A DNA stretch of 64,000 nucleotides from Actinomycetales bacterium (GTDB taxonomy: Bacteria > Actinomycetota > Actinomycetes > S36-B12), in NCBI GenBank assembly GCA_016125355.1, contig WGLX01000025.1, forward strand, positions 21,886-85,885, given 5' to 3'. Under the pieces are notes generated by a model. It did not search any database, had not been told where the DNA came from, and worked only from the letters and a program-made list of their open reading frames with translations. Of this stretch, positions 53,974 through 62,688 are shown one piece after another. How positions within the stretch are numbered: the first letter of the stretch is position 1; the number at the start of each line of letters is the position of its first letter. The position numbers and the translations under genes are program-made.

Positions 53974-54731
53974 CGACCTGCGAAGAACCGGTCCAGGCCC
54001 GCGGCGAGCCACTGCGCGTACTGCCGCTGGCCCGAGGACGACGACATCCGCGCCGCCTCCGCAGCGTTGCGCATGTTGCCGACCTCGATGGTCACAGTGG
54101 GCACGTTGCTGAAGTTCAGCCCCGTCGTGGTGCGCGAGATCATGAGCTGCTTGCTGACGTAGTTGGACGGGGTCGCTCCCGCAGCGGCCATCCCCGCGAT
54201 CATCGCCGTGGCGAGTCGACGGTCCTTCTTGACGACGTCGTCGGTCCATCCCTTGATTAGCCCTGGGGCGATCGCGAAGAAGCCCTTGCTGCGGGCAGAC
54301 GCCCCGTCGGCATGGATGCTGAGCATCACGTCCGCCTTCAGCGAGTTCGCCATGCCGGCGCGGTCCCAGACGCAGGGACCCCAGTCGTCGTAGGAGTTCG
54401 TCGTCCGCGTCATCTCGACGCGTGCGCCCTGCGCCTCGAGGATCCGCTTCAGCCGCTTCGCGACCCGCCAGGTGAACGTGGCCTCGGGGAAGCCCTTGTT
54501 CGTCGCCGTACCCGTGGTGTTGCAGCCCTTGACGATGGACCCGTTGAACTTCTTCTGGGCCATCTTCTTCGCGAACTTCGGGTTGGAGTTCCCGAGCTGG
54601 TGGCCGGGGTCCAGCAGGATCAGCTTTCCCGCGAGCGGCTGGTCGGGGGCGGAGGGAACGCGAGCCGACGCCGGCGCAGGGGCCATGAGGAGCAGCCCTG
54701 CGGCGACGAGGCCCGCGATGACCCGCTTCAC
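53970..54731 (-). CDS. Secreted N-acetylmuramoyl-L-alanine amidase (Rv3717 type)
   Basis: A 253-residue amidase_3 enzyme. Residues 1-23 are a signal peptide. Zinc ligands His44 (DPGHQ), Glu82 (GFPEAT) and His139 (SIHADG) and catalytic Glu215 (TIEVGN) are present. Cys69 and Cys119 would form the disulfide known from Rv3717. There is no separate cell-wall-binding domain. It cleaves peptide stems from peptidoglycan. GTG 54731 overlaps the argA stop, so it is the third gene of lysS-argA-amidase. Confidence 0.92.
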   Translation of the reverse strand: MKRVIAGLVAAGLLLMAPAPASARVPSAPDQPLAGKLILLDPGHQLGNSNPKFAKKMAQKKFNGSIVKGCNTTGTATNKGFPEATFTWRVAKRLKRILEAQGARVEMTRTTNSYDDWGPCVWDRAGMANSLKADVMLSIHADGASARSKGFFAIAPGLIKGWTDDVVKKDRRLATAMIAGMAAAGATPSNYVSKQLMISRTTTGLNFSNVPTVTIEVGNMRNAAEAARMSSSSGQRQYAQWLAAGLDRFFAGR

Positions 54732-55243
54732 AGTCGCGCCAGCATCCGGTGGTTGCCCAGGGTGTTCGGCTTCACGCGCTCGAGGCCGAGGAACTCGGCC
54801 ACGCCCTCGTCGTAGGACTGCAGGAGCTGCTCATACACGTCGTGGTCGACCGGGGTGTCGTCGATCTCCTCGAAGCCGTGACGCTCGAAGAAGGGCACGG
54901 CGAAGGTGAGGCAGAAGACGCGCTGCACGCCGACGTCGCGGGCCCGCAGCAGCAGGGCGTCGAGCAGGGCCCCGCCGATGCCGTGACCGGCCATCTCCGG
55001 ATCGACCGCCAGGGTGCGCACCTCCGCCAGGTCCTCCCACATCACGTGCAGTGCCCCGCAGCCCACGATGCGGCCGTTCTGCTCCGCGACGAGGAACTCC
55101 TGGATGTCCTCGAAGAGGGTGACCGTCGCCTTGGACAGCAGTCGACCGTCGGTGGAGTAGGTGTCGATGAACGAGCGGATCGCGCGCACGTCCTGGGTGC
55201 GGGCCGGCCGGATCGACACCCCGTCCGGGTGCGTCGCCGTCAC
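54728..55243 (-). CDS. argA: N-acetylglutamate synthase, GNAT type
   Basis: A 171-residue stand-alone GNAT closely resembling mycobacterial ArgA (Rv2747): [49 protein letters not shown] (acetyl-CoA loop), [17 protein letters not shown] and [12 protein letters not shown]. It makes N-acetylglutamate, the first step of arginine synthesis. GTG overlaps the lysS stop and its stop overlaps the amidase start. Confidence 0.9.
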   Translation of the reverse strand: MTATHPDGVSIRPARTQDVRAIRSFIDTYSTDGRLLSKATVTLFEDIQEFLVAEQNGRIVGCGALHVMWEDLAEVRTLAVDPEMAGHGIGGALLDALLLRARDVGVQRVFCLTFAVPFFERHGFEEIDDTPVDHDVYEQLLQSYDEGVAEFLGLERVKPNTLGNHRMLARL

Positions 55244-56814
55244 GAGAACCGTTCCGGATTCTGGGAACGCTCGTGACCTCGCTGTTCCGGCTTGACCAGG
55301 GGGAACAGGATCGTCTCCCGGATCCCGAGCCCCGTGAGGGCCATCAGCATCCGGTCCACGCCCACGCCCACACCACCCATCGGCGGCATGCCGTGCTCCA
55401 TCGCCCGCAGGAAGTCCTCGTCGACGTGCATCGCCTCGACGTCACCGCGGTCCGCGAGGGCCGACTGCTCCTCCAGGCGCGCCCGCTGGATGACCGGGTC
55501 GATCAGCTCGGAATAGCCGGTGCCGGACTCCATGCCGTTGATGTAGAGGTCCCACTTCTCGACGACGCCGTCCTTGGCCCGGTGGGCGCGGACCAGCGGC
55601 GAGGTGTCCACCGGGTAGTCCATGACGAACGTCGGATTGACCAGCGAGGGCACGACGTAGTGCTCGAACAGCTCCTCCACCAGCTTGCCCGGCACGGCGG
55701 TCGGGTGGAACTCGATCCCGACCCGGTCGCACAGCATGACGAGATGGTCGCGGGGCGTCTGCGGGGTGATCTCCTCCTCGATCGCCTCGGACAGCGACCC
55801 GTACAGGTCGATCTGCGGCCACACGCCCGACAGGTCCAGCACGGTGCCGTCGTGGTGCTGCACCGTCAGCGATCCGTGCGCCGACAGCGCCGCCTCCTGG
55901 TAGATCTCGCGCGTGAGCGTCGCGACGCCCTGGTAGTCCGAGTACGCCTGGTAGAACTCCAGCATCGTGAACTCGGGCGAGTGAGTGCGGTCGGCACCCT
56001 CGTTGCGGAAGTTGCGATTCACCTCGAAGACCCGCTCGAGGCCGCCCGCAACCGCCCGCTTCAGGAACAGCTCCGGCGCGATCCGCAGGTACAGGTCGAT
56101 GTCGAAGGCGTTGGACTGGGTGATGAAGGGGCGAGCCGCGGCACCGCCATGCAGCGTCTGCAGCATGGGCGTCTCGATCTCGAGGAAGCCTCGACGCGTC
56201 AGGCTCTGCCGGATGGAGGCCACCACCGCCACCCGGGTGCGAGCCACCTGCTGGGCCTCTGGCCGGGTGATGAGGTCGACGTAGCGCTGCCGAACCCGTG
56301 TCTCCTCGTTCAGCGGCTTGTGCGCGACCGGGAGCGGGCGCAGCGCCTTGGCGGCCATGCGCCACTCGTCGGCCATGACCGACAGCTCGCCGCGCTTGCT
56401 GGTGATGACCTCCCCGCTGACGAAGACATGGTCGCCGATGTCGACGAGGTCCTTCCACGCCGCGAGCTGGTCCTCGCCCACGTTGGCCAGCGACAGCATG
56501 GCCTGGATCTCCGACCCGTCCCCCGCGCGCAGCGTCGCGAAGCACAGCTTCCCGGTGTTCCGCGAGTAGATGACCCGGCCGGCCAGGCCGACATTCGTGC
56601 CGGTCGACGAGTCGGCCGGGAGGTCCGGGTAGGCCTCGCGCACGTCGCGGATCGTGCTGGTGATGGGCAGCCCGATCGCGTACGGCTCGATCCCCCGGTC
56701 AGCCAGCGCCGCGCGCTTCTCGCGCCGGATCCGCATCTGCTCGGGCAGGTCGTCCTCGCCCTCGTCGGCGGCCATCCCGGCCACGGGTGCGGTGTTCTCG
56801 GCGTCGCTGGTCAC
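55240..56814 (-). CDS. lysS: Lysyl-tRNA synthetase, class II
   Basis: A 524-residue LysS. OB-fold anticodon-binding domain at about residues 65-180 ([21 protein letters not shown]), class II motif 2 [24 protein letters not shown] and motif 3 [15 protein letters not shown]. It charges tRNA-Lys. GTG 56814 is chosen because TAGCCT lies seven bases upstream and longer frames run into the divergent HAD gene. The last residues overlap argA. Confidence 0.95.
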   Translation of the reverse strand: MTSDAENTAPVAGMAADEGEDDLPEQMRIRREKRAALADRGIEPYAIGLPITSTIRDVREAYPDLPADSSTGTNVGLAGRVIYSRNTGKLCFATLRAGDGSEIQAMLSLANVGEDQLAAWKDLVDIGDHVFVSGEVITSKRGELSVMADEWRMAAKALRPLPVAHKPLNEETRVRQRYVDLITRPEAQQVARTRVAVVASIRQSLTRRGFLEIETPMLQTLHGGAAARPFITQSNAFDIDLYLRIAPELFLKRAVAGGLERVFEVNRNFRNEGADRTHSPEFTMLEFYQAYSDYQGVATLTREIYQEAALSAHGSLTVQHHDGTVLDLSGVWPQIDLYGSLSEAIEEEITPQTPRDHLVMLCDRVGIEFHPTAVPGKLVEELFEHYVVPSLVNPTFVMDYPVDTSPLVRAHRAKDGVVEKWDLYINGMESGTGYSELIDPVIQRARLEEQSALADRGDVEAMHVDEDFLRAMEHGMPPMGGVGVGVDRMLMALTGLGIRETILFPLVKPEQRGHERSQNPERFS

Positions 56815-56851
56815 GACGAGAAGGCTATTCGATGGCCCGTAGGCTGCTGAC

Positions 56852-57559
56852 ATGAGCGATGCCACGGAGGCCTGGCCCCTGCCCGGACCCATCCGCGGCG
56901 TCATCTTCGACATCCATTCGACGCTCATCGACCAGGGCGATGCCGACGAGTGGCTGGACACCGCCCTCGCGACGGCGCCGCACGACCTCGACGACGATCA
57001 GCGGCTCGAACTGGTGTCCTTCCTCGACCGGATCTGGGAGGGCGCCCGCGTCAAGGATCCGTCGAGCAGCCGCGACCTGTCCTTCGTCGACCACCACCGG
57101 GTGTTCCACGAGCTCATCGAGGCCGGTCCCGCCGTGGACCGCAGCCTCGCGGACGCCCTCTACGAGTCGATGCTGTCGACGTGGCACGCCTACGACGACA
57201 CCGTGCCGATGCTGGCGGAACTGCGGGCCATGGGGATCCCGGTGTGCCTGCTGTCCAATGCCGGCGTCCCCATCCGCACCGTGCTGGACCGGGAGGGCGT
57301 CACCCCCTGGGTCGAGCACACGGTGCTGTCGTACGAGGTCGGCGCGGTGAAGCCCGACCTGCGCATCTTCGAGGCCGCCTTGGCCGCCCTGGGGCTGCCG
57401 GCGGAGGAGGTGCTCATGGTCGGTGACAATGCCAACGACGACGGCGGCGGGACCCGCCTCGGCATCCGCACCCTCATCCTGCCGAGGACGGCGGGGCACA
57501 CGCATGGGCTGCTGGCCGTGCCGGCACTCGTGGCCGGCATCAACCGCGAGTTCGGCTAG
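56852..57559 (+). CDS. HAD-like hydrolase with altered nucleophile motif
   Basis: A 235-residue HAD protein. Motif I is FDIHSTLID: nucleophile Asp20 is kept but the general acid/base Asp at +2 is His22. Motif II is LLSNAG, motif [15 protein letters not shown] and motif [14 protein letters not shown], all normal. Loss of the second Asp usually removes ordinary phosphatase activity; dehalogenases and ATPases also differ at this position. Substrate unknown. TAGGCT ends six bases before the ATG. Its TAG interlocks with the coaX stop in CTAG. Confidence 0.8.
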   Translation: MSDATEAWPLPGPIRGVIFDIHSTLIDQGDADEWLDTALATAPHDLDDDQRLELVSFLDRIWEGARVKDPSSSRDLSFVDHHRVFHELIEAGPAVDRSLADALYESMLSTWHAYDDTVPMLAELRAMGIPVCLLSNAGVPIRTVLDREGVTPWVEHTVLSYEVGAVKPDLRIFEAALAALGLPAEEVLMVGDNANDDGGGTRLGIRTLILPRTAGHTHGLLAVPALVAGINREFG

Positions 57560-58320
57560 GACCGGTCCACGTTCTTCTCGAAGACCAGGCGGAGCCCGGT
57601 GAGGGTGAGCTCGGGGTCGTAGTGGGTGATCGTCTGGGACTCCTGCACCACGATCGGCGCCAGGCCCCCAGTGGCGACCACGGCCGTGACCTCGCCGAGC
57701 TCGTCGACGATGCGGTCGACGAGACCGTCGACCTGACCGGCGAATCCGTAGAGCGCACCCGACTGCAGCGCCTCGACGGTGTTCTTGCCGATGACCGACC
57801 GCGGCCGGACCAGCTCGACCTTGCGCAGCTGGGCAGCTCGCGAGGCCAGGGCCTCGATGGAGATCTCGATGCCCGGGGCGAGGGCGCCGCCGAGGAACTC
57901 GCCCTTGGCCGACACCACGTCGAGATTGGTGGAGGTGCCGAAGTCGACGACGATGCATGGTCCGCCGTACTGGTGGTGCGCCGCGATCGTGTTCACGATG
58001 CGATCGGCACCGACCTCCTTCGGGTTGTCCGTGAGCACCGGGACACCCGTCTTCGTGCCCGGCTCCACGATGACGGTCGGGGTGTCCGCGAAGTAGCGCT
58101 CGAACATGACCCTCATCTCGTGAAGGACCGCCGGCACGGTGCTGCACAGCGCGATCCCGTCGATCTCCCGCTCACCTGCCAGCAGGCCGCGGAAGGTGAG
58201 GATCATCTCGTCTGCCGTGGTGCGGGCATCGGTCTTGATCCGCCAGGAGGCGCTCAGTTCCTCGCCGTCGAAGAGGCCGAGGACGATGTTCGTGTTGCCG
58301 ACGTCGATGGCAAGCAGCAC
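57556..58320 (-). CDS. coaX: Type III pantothenate kinase
   Basis: A 254-residue CoaX of the ASKHA fold: AIDVGNTNIVLGLFDG, VGADRIVNTIAAH, CIVVDFGTSTNLDVV and AGQVDGLVDRI are the family motifs. It phosphorylates pantothenate, the step after PanC and pantothenate synthesis, and shares an overlapping operon with panC. GTG overlaps the nadC stop by one base (TAGTG). Note that panD, which sits between panC and coaX in mycobacteria, is not here. Confidence 0.95.
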   Translation of the reverse strand: MLLAIDVGNTNIVLGLFDGEELSASWRIKTDARTTADEMILTFRGLLAGEREIDGIALCSTVPAVLHEMRVMFERYFADTPTVIVEPGTKTGVPVLTDNPKEVGADRIVNTIAAHHQYGGPCIVVDFGTSTNLDVVSAKGEFLGGALAPGIEISIEALASRAAQLRKVELVRPRSVIGKNTVEALQSGALYGFAGQVDGLVDRIVDELGEVTAVVATGGLAPIVVQESQTITHYDPELTLTGLRLVFEKNVDRS

Positions 58321-59216
58321 TACGACTCCTCACGAAGGTCGGCACCGATGTCGAGCACCGGCGCGGAATGGGTCAGCGCTCCGACCGCAAGGTAGTCGAC
58401 TCCTGTCCGGGCCACCTCGGCAGCCACGTCGAGCGATAGGCCGCCGGACGCCTCGAGGCGGGCGCGTCCTGCCGTGCGGCGCACTGCTTCGCGCATCTGC
58501 TCGGTCGTGAAGTTGTCGAGCAGCACCAGGTCGGCACCCGCGTCGAGGACCTCGTCGAGCTGCTCGAGCGAGTCGACCTCGACCTCGACGTCGATACCGG
58601 GGAAGCGCTCGCGCACGGCGGCGAAGGCCTCCGCCACTCCGCCCGCCGCGATCACGTGGTTGTCCTTGACCAGGGCCGCGTCGGACAGCGACATGCGGTG
58701 ATTGACTCCCCCGCCGCAGCGGACGGCGTACTTCTCCAGCCGCCGCATCCCGGGGGTGGTCTTGCGCGTGTCGCGGATCTGCGCCCTCGTTCCTGCGACC
58801 GCCGCCACCCAGGCACTTGTCAGCGTGGCAATGCCGCTGAGGTGGCCCAGCAGGTTGAGGGCCGGGCGCTCGGCCTGCAGCAGCACGTGCGTCGGGCCCG
58901 CCACGGCGAGCACGACGTCGCCCGGGGCCACGGCATCCCCGTCACGAGCGATCTCCGTGATGGTCACGGCATCCGCGCCGACGAACGAGAAGACGGCCGA
59001 AGCCACGGGGACCCCCGCGACGACGCCGGGCCGCCGGGCCACGAGCTCGAGGACGGACCGCTGCGCGGGCGGCACCGTGGACACCGTGGTCACGTCGACG
59101 CCGCCGTCGAGGTCCTCCTCGACGGCCACCCGGATGAGCGCCTCCACGGCATCCCCATCGAGCCCGGCCGCAACCAGCTCATCCCGCACCCGCGGCGCGA
59201 TCCTCGATGTCGGCAT
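58320..59216 (-). CDS. nadC: Quinolinate phosphoribosyltransferase (nicotinate-nucleotide pyrophosphorylase)
   Basis: A 298-residue NadC. ALNLLGHLSGIATLTSAWV, RDTRKTTPGMRRLEKYAVRCGGGVNHR (PRPP and quinolinate site), VKDNH and LLDNF are present, with normal length. It makes NaMN from quinolinate. ATG 59216 gives the start MPTSRIAP; longer frames run into nadB. It follows nadB by seven bases. nadA is absent from the window. Confidence 0.95.
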   Translation of the reverse strand: MPTSRIAPRVRDELVAAGLDGDAVEALIRVAVEEDLDGGVDVTTVSTVPPAQRSVLELVARRPGVVAGVPVASAVFSFVGADAVTITEIARDGDAVAPGDVVLAVAGPTHVLLQAERPALNLLGHLSGIATLTSAWVAAVAGTRAQIRDTRKTTPGMRRLEKYAVRCGGGVNHRMSLSDAALVKDNHVIAAGGVAEAFAAVRERFPGIDVEVEVDSLEQLDEVLDAGADLVLLDNFTTEQMREAVRRTAGRARLEASGGLSLDVAAEVARTGVDYLAVGALTHSAPVLDIGADLREES

Positions 59217-59223
59217 CAGCGCG

Positions 59224-60885
59224 TCACTCCCATCCCTGCGCGGTTCCACGTACCGGTTCCTGCACCGTGTGCACCTGCCCGTGCTCATCGACCATCGAGA
59301 CCAGGTGCACCCGCCATCGCTCGTCGTCCCGCTCGGGGTAGTCCTCGCGCCAGTGCGAGCCGCGGGTCTCGGTGCGCAAGAGTGCCTGCCGCACCAGCAC
59401 GGTCGCGATCTGGTGGAGGTTCGTGGTCTCCCAGTCCTCCGTCGACGGGGACGATCCGCCCACGTCGGCCAGCAGCGCGAGCTCGCCGGTCGCCACGGAC
59501 AGGGACTCCGCGCTGCGCAGGACCCCCGCATCGAGGTCCATCACCTGCTGCATCGACCGCCGCAGGGCGTGCGGGACCAGGCCGCTCGGGCCAGACGGCG
59601 CGACCGGCTCGCGCACCGTGAGCTCGTCCTCCTCCAGGGCGGTCATGATGCGCCGCGCGAACACCAGTCCCTCCAGCAGCGAGTTCGACGCCAGGCGATT
59701 GGCGCCGTGCACGCCCGTGCACGCCACCTCGCCGCACGCGTACAGCCCCGGGATGCTGGCCCGGCCCCAGATGTCGGTCCGCACGCCGCCCGACACGTAG
59801 TGCTGCGCCGGGGCGACGGGAATCAGGTCCGTCACCGGATCGATGCCGCGGGACCGGCACGAGTCGAGGATCGTGGGGAACCGCTGGAACCAGGTGTCCG
59901 CGCCGAGCATGCGCCCGTCGAGCCAGACGTGTGCGGTGCCCTCCTCGCGCATCCGTCTCATGATCGCCTTCGCGACGACATCCCGTGGGGCGAGGTCGGC
60001 CAACGGGTGGACGCCCGTCATGAACGGCGTCCCCGCGGAGTCGAGCAGCACCGCCCCCTCGCCGCGCACGGCCTCGGACACCAGCGGCTGCTGTCCCTGC
60101 GCATGCGGGCCGAGCCACATGACGGTCGGGTGGAACTGCACGAACTCCATGTCGGCGATGCGCGCGCCGGCGCGCAGGGCGAGGGCGACACCGTCGCCGG
60201 TGGACACGTACGGGTTGGTCGTCTGGCCGAACACCTGGCCGAAGCCGCCGGTCGCGAGGATGATGGCCGGGGCCAGCGCCGCGCCGATGCCGTCGCGCTG
60301 GCCGGAGCCCATGACGTGGAGGGTGACGCCCTGGGCGGCGCCGGTCTCGTCGAGGAGCAGGTCCAGCGCCAGTGCGTTCTCGAGGACGACGATGCCCGGA
60401 TCGAGCTGCACCGCGGCCATGACGGCGCGGGAGATCTCGGCACCCGTCGCGTCCCCGCCGGCGTGCGCGATCCGGTTGCGCAGGTGGCCACCCTCCCGGG
60501 TCAAGGCGATGGCGCCGCTGGGGTCCATGTCGAAGTGCGCCCCGATGGCGATGAGCTCGCGCACGGCCGCCGGGCCCTCCGTGACGAGCGCCCGCACCGA
60601 GTCCTCGTCGCACAGCCCGACCCCCGCGACGAGAGTGTCGTGGAGGTGCTCGTCCGGGGAGTCCTCCTCCGAGAGGGCCGCGGCGATCCCGCCCTGCGCC
60701 CACCGGGTGGAGCCCTCGTTGACCTGGGCCTTCGTCACCAGGAGGACGGTGCGACCGATGTCCCGTGCGCGCAGGGCCGCCGTCAGCCCGGCGACCCCGG
60801 ACCCGATGACGATGACGTCGGCACGTGCCGACCAGCCCGGCTCCGGCGCGGTCAGTCGCCGGGGGATCCACGTGCTCCCGTTCAT
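59224..60885 (-). CDS. nadB: L-aspartate oxidase
   Basis: A 553-residue flavoprotein: VIVIGSGVAGLTAALRA (FAD loop), TRWAQGGIAAALSEEDSPDEH (NadB signature), HPTVMWLG, GVHGANRLASNSLLEGLVF and the C-terminal helical domain. It oxidises L-aspartate to iminoaspartate for quinolinate synthesis. ATG overlaps the panC stop (ATGA), placing NAD synthesis genes inside the pantothenate operon. Confidence 0.95.
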   Translation of the reverse strand: MNGSTWIPRRLTAPEPGWSARADVIVIGSGVAGLTAALRARDIGRTVLLVTKAQVNEGSTRWAQGGIAAALSEEDSPDEHLHDTLVAGVGLCDEDSVRALVTEGPAAVRELIAIGAHFDMDPSGAIALTREGGHLRNRIAHAGGDATGAEISRAVMAAVQLDPGIVVLENALALDLLLDETGAAQGVTLHVMGSGQRDGIGAALAPAIILATGGFGQVFGQTTNPYVSTGDGVALALRAGARIADMEFVQFHPTVMWLGPHAQGQQPLVSEAVRGEGAVLLDSAGTPFMTGVHPLADLAPRDVVAKAIMRRMREEGTAHVWLDGRMLGADTWFQRFPTILDSCRSRGIDPVTDLIPVAPAQHYVSGGVRTDIWGRASIPGLYACGEVACTGVHGANRLASNSLLEGLVFARRIMTALEEDELTVREPVAPSGPSGLVPHALRRSMQQVMDLDAGVLRSAESLSVATGELALLADVGGSSPSTEDWETTNLHQIATVLVRQALLRTETRGSHWREDYPERDDERWRVHLVSMVDEHGQVHTVQEPVRGTAQGWE

Positions 60886-61727
60886 GGGCCTACGGTGACA
60901 GGGCGGTTGTCGATGAGGCGCGTCGACCCCACCCGGACCGCGATGAGCGCCCGCGCCGGCCCGGATTCCGGAGCGGGGCCGAGCTCGGGATCGGTGATCG
61001 TCAGGTAGTCGGTCTCGATCACGGGATGGGCGTCGAGCACGGCACGGCCGGCCACGAGCGCTGCGTCGACACCGTCCGACGCGTGGGCCGCGACGGCATC
61101 GAGGGCCCGCGGAACCGCGGCCGCGAGCGCGCGCTCCTCGGTCGTCAGGTACCGGTTGCGACTGCTCCGCGCCAGCCCGTCGTCCTCGCGCACGGTCGGG
61201 ACGCCGACGACCTCGACCGGCAGGTCCAGGTCCGCGACCATCCGGCGGATGAGCACCAGCTGCTGGTAGTCCTTCTCGCCGTACAGGCCGATCGACGGTC
61301 GGGTCATGCCCAGGAGCTTCGCCACTACGGTGAGCACGCCTCGGAAGTGCCCCGGCCGGGCGGCGCCCTCGAGGATCGTCGCCAGCGGGCCCGGATCGAT
61401 GGTGACACTGTCGGCTCGGAACGTGCGCTGCGGACCGTAGACGTCCACGGCGTCGGGAGCGAAGACCACGTCGGCACCGGCCTGGTCGGCGAGCGACACG
61501 TCCTCGGGGAGGGTGCGGGGGTAGCGGTCGAAGTCCTCGCCCGCCCCGAACTGCGTGGGGTTGACGAACACCGTGACCACCACGGACCCGCCCGCGCCCA
61601 CCCGTCGCCGCCCCTCACGGACCAGCTCGGCATGGCCCTCGTGGAGGGCGCCCATCGTCATGACGACGGCCCGGGGCCCGGGGCGCTCGAGCCCCCGGAG
61701 CTCGAGGGCGGAATGCACGACCTTCAT
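60882..61727 (-). CDS. panC: Pantothenate synthetase
   Basis: A 281-residue PanC: VVMTMGALHEGHAELVR contains the HxGH-type nucleotide site, VFVNPTQFGAGEDFDRYPRTL and GEKDYQQLVLIRRMV bind pantoate and ATP, and SSRNRYLTTEERALA is the KMSKS-like region. It joins pantoate and beta-alanine. ATG overlaps the stop of the DUF2520 gene. Beta-alanine must come from a panD elsewhere or from another route. Confidence 0.95.
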   Translation of the reverse strand: MKVVHSALELRGLERPGPRAVVMTMGALHEGHAELVREGRRRVGAGGSVVVTVFVNPTQFGAGEDFDRYPRTLPEDVSLADQAGADVVFAPDAVDVYGPQRTFRADSVTIDPGPLATILEGAARPGHFRGVLTVVAKLLGMTRPSIGLYGEKDYQQLVLIRRMVADLDLPVEVVGVPTVREDDGLARSSRNRYLTTEERALAAAVPRALDAVAAHASDGVDAALVAGRAVLDAHPVIETDYLTITDPELGPAPESGPARALIAVRVGSTRLIDNRPVTVGP

Positions 61728-62611
61728 GGGGTGGGTCCCTCCGTGGCGAGCACGTCCAGCAGCGCCTGCGCGTCGGCGAGGTCGATGAGGCCCGCGGCGA
61801 GGGCCCGGTCGGCCGTCAGCCGGGCCAGGGTGCGGTAGGCGTCGACGACGACCGGGGGCAGGTCACGGATGCTGTCGAGGTGCTCGGCGATCGTCTGGGC
61901 GTCACCCCGGGCCACCGGGCCGGTGAGCGCCGAGTCCCCGTGCCGCAGGGCGTTGTCGAGGGAGGCGCTGAGCAGCGGTGCCATGAGGCGCTGCGGGTTC
62001 TCGATCCCGACCCGCTGGAGCATCTCGAGTGACTGCGCGACGACGGTCATGAGGTAGTTGGCACCGAAGACGATGGACGCGTGGTACGTCGCCCGCGCCT
62101 CCTCGGGGACCCAGATCGGCTCCCCACCCATCTCGACGACGAGCGCCTCGGCGATCGGTCGGAGCGCGTCGGCCGAGGTCACGCCGAAGGGGCAGTCCTC
62201 CAGCCGGGCGAGATCGACGCTCGTGCCCGTGAACGTCATGACCGGGTGCACCGCGAGCGGGACCGCACCGACGGCGGCCGCCGGGGCGAGGACGCCGATG
62301 CCGTACCTGCCCGACGGGTGGAGGACGAACTGGCCCGCATGGATCGCGCCGGTGGTGGCGAGGCCGTCGACGAGGCCGGGCAGCACGTCGTCGGGCACGG
62401 TGAGCAGGATCAGGTCCGCGTCCGCGGCCACCTCCGGGACGGCCCGGATCGGCACGCCCGGGAGGAGCGCCTCCGCGCGGAGTCGGGAGAGGTCGGAGAC
62501 CGCCGAGACTGCCATCACCTCGTGGCCGGCGCGACGCAGGGCGGCACCGAGGACGACGCCCACGCGTCCCGCGCCCACGACACCCACCCGCAGCCGCGGA
62601 GGTCCGGACAT
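61724..62611 (-). CDS. Rossmann-fold DUF2520 protein
   Basis: A 295-residue protein with an NAD(P) loop VGVVGAGRVGVVLGAAL at the N-terminus and a C-terminal helical DUF2520 domain (HASIVFGANYLMTVVAQS, GPVARGDAQTIAEHL). It stands before panC here and in mycobacteria (Rv3603c), so a reductase step near pantoate has been suspected; no activity is shown by sequence. ATG 62611 is preferred to GTG 62617 because AGGTGAG is directly upstream. Confidence 0.85.
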   Translation of the reverse strand: MSGPPRLRVGVVGAGRVGVVLGAALRRAGHEVMAVSAVSDLSRLRAEALLPGVPIRAVPEVAADADLILLTVPDDVLPGLVDGLATTGAIHAGQFVLHPSGRYGIGVLAPAAAVGAVPLAVHPVMTFTGTSVDLARLEDCPFGVTSADALRPIAEALVVEMGGEPIWVPEEARATYHASIVFGANYLMTVVAQSLEMLQRVGIENPQRLMAPLLSASLDNALRHGDSALTGPVARGDAQTIAEHLDSIRDLPPVVVDAYRTLARLTADRALAAGLIDLADAQALLDVLATEGPTP

Positions 62612-62688
62612 GCTCACCTGCGGCAGCGTAGACCGCCGCCCCCGGACGTCCGCGCCCTGAGTGGGCAGCCGGCTGGCACGATGTCCAC

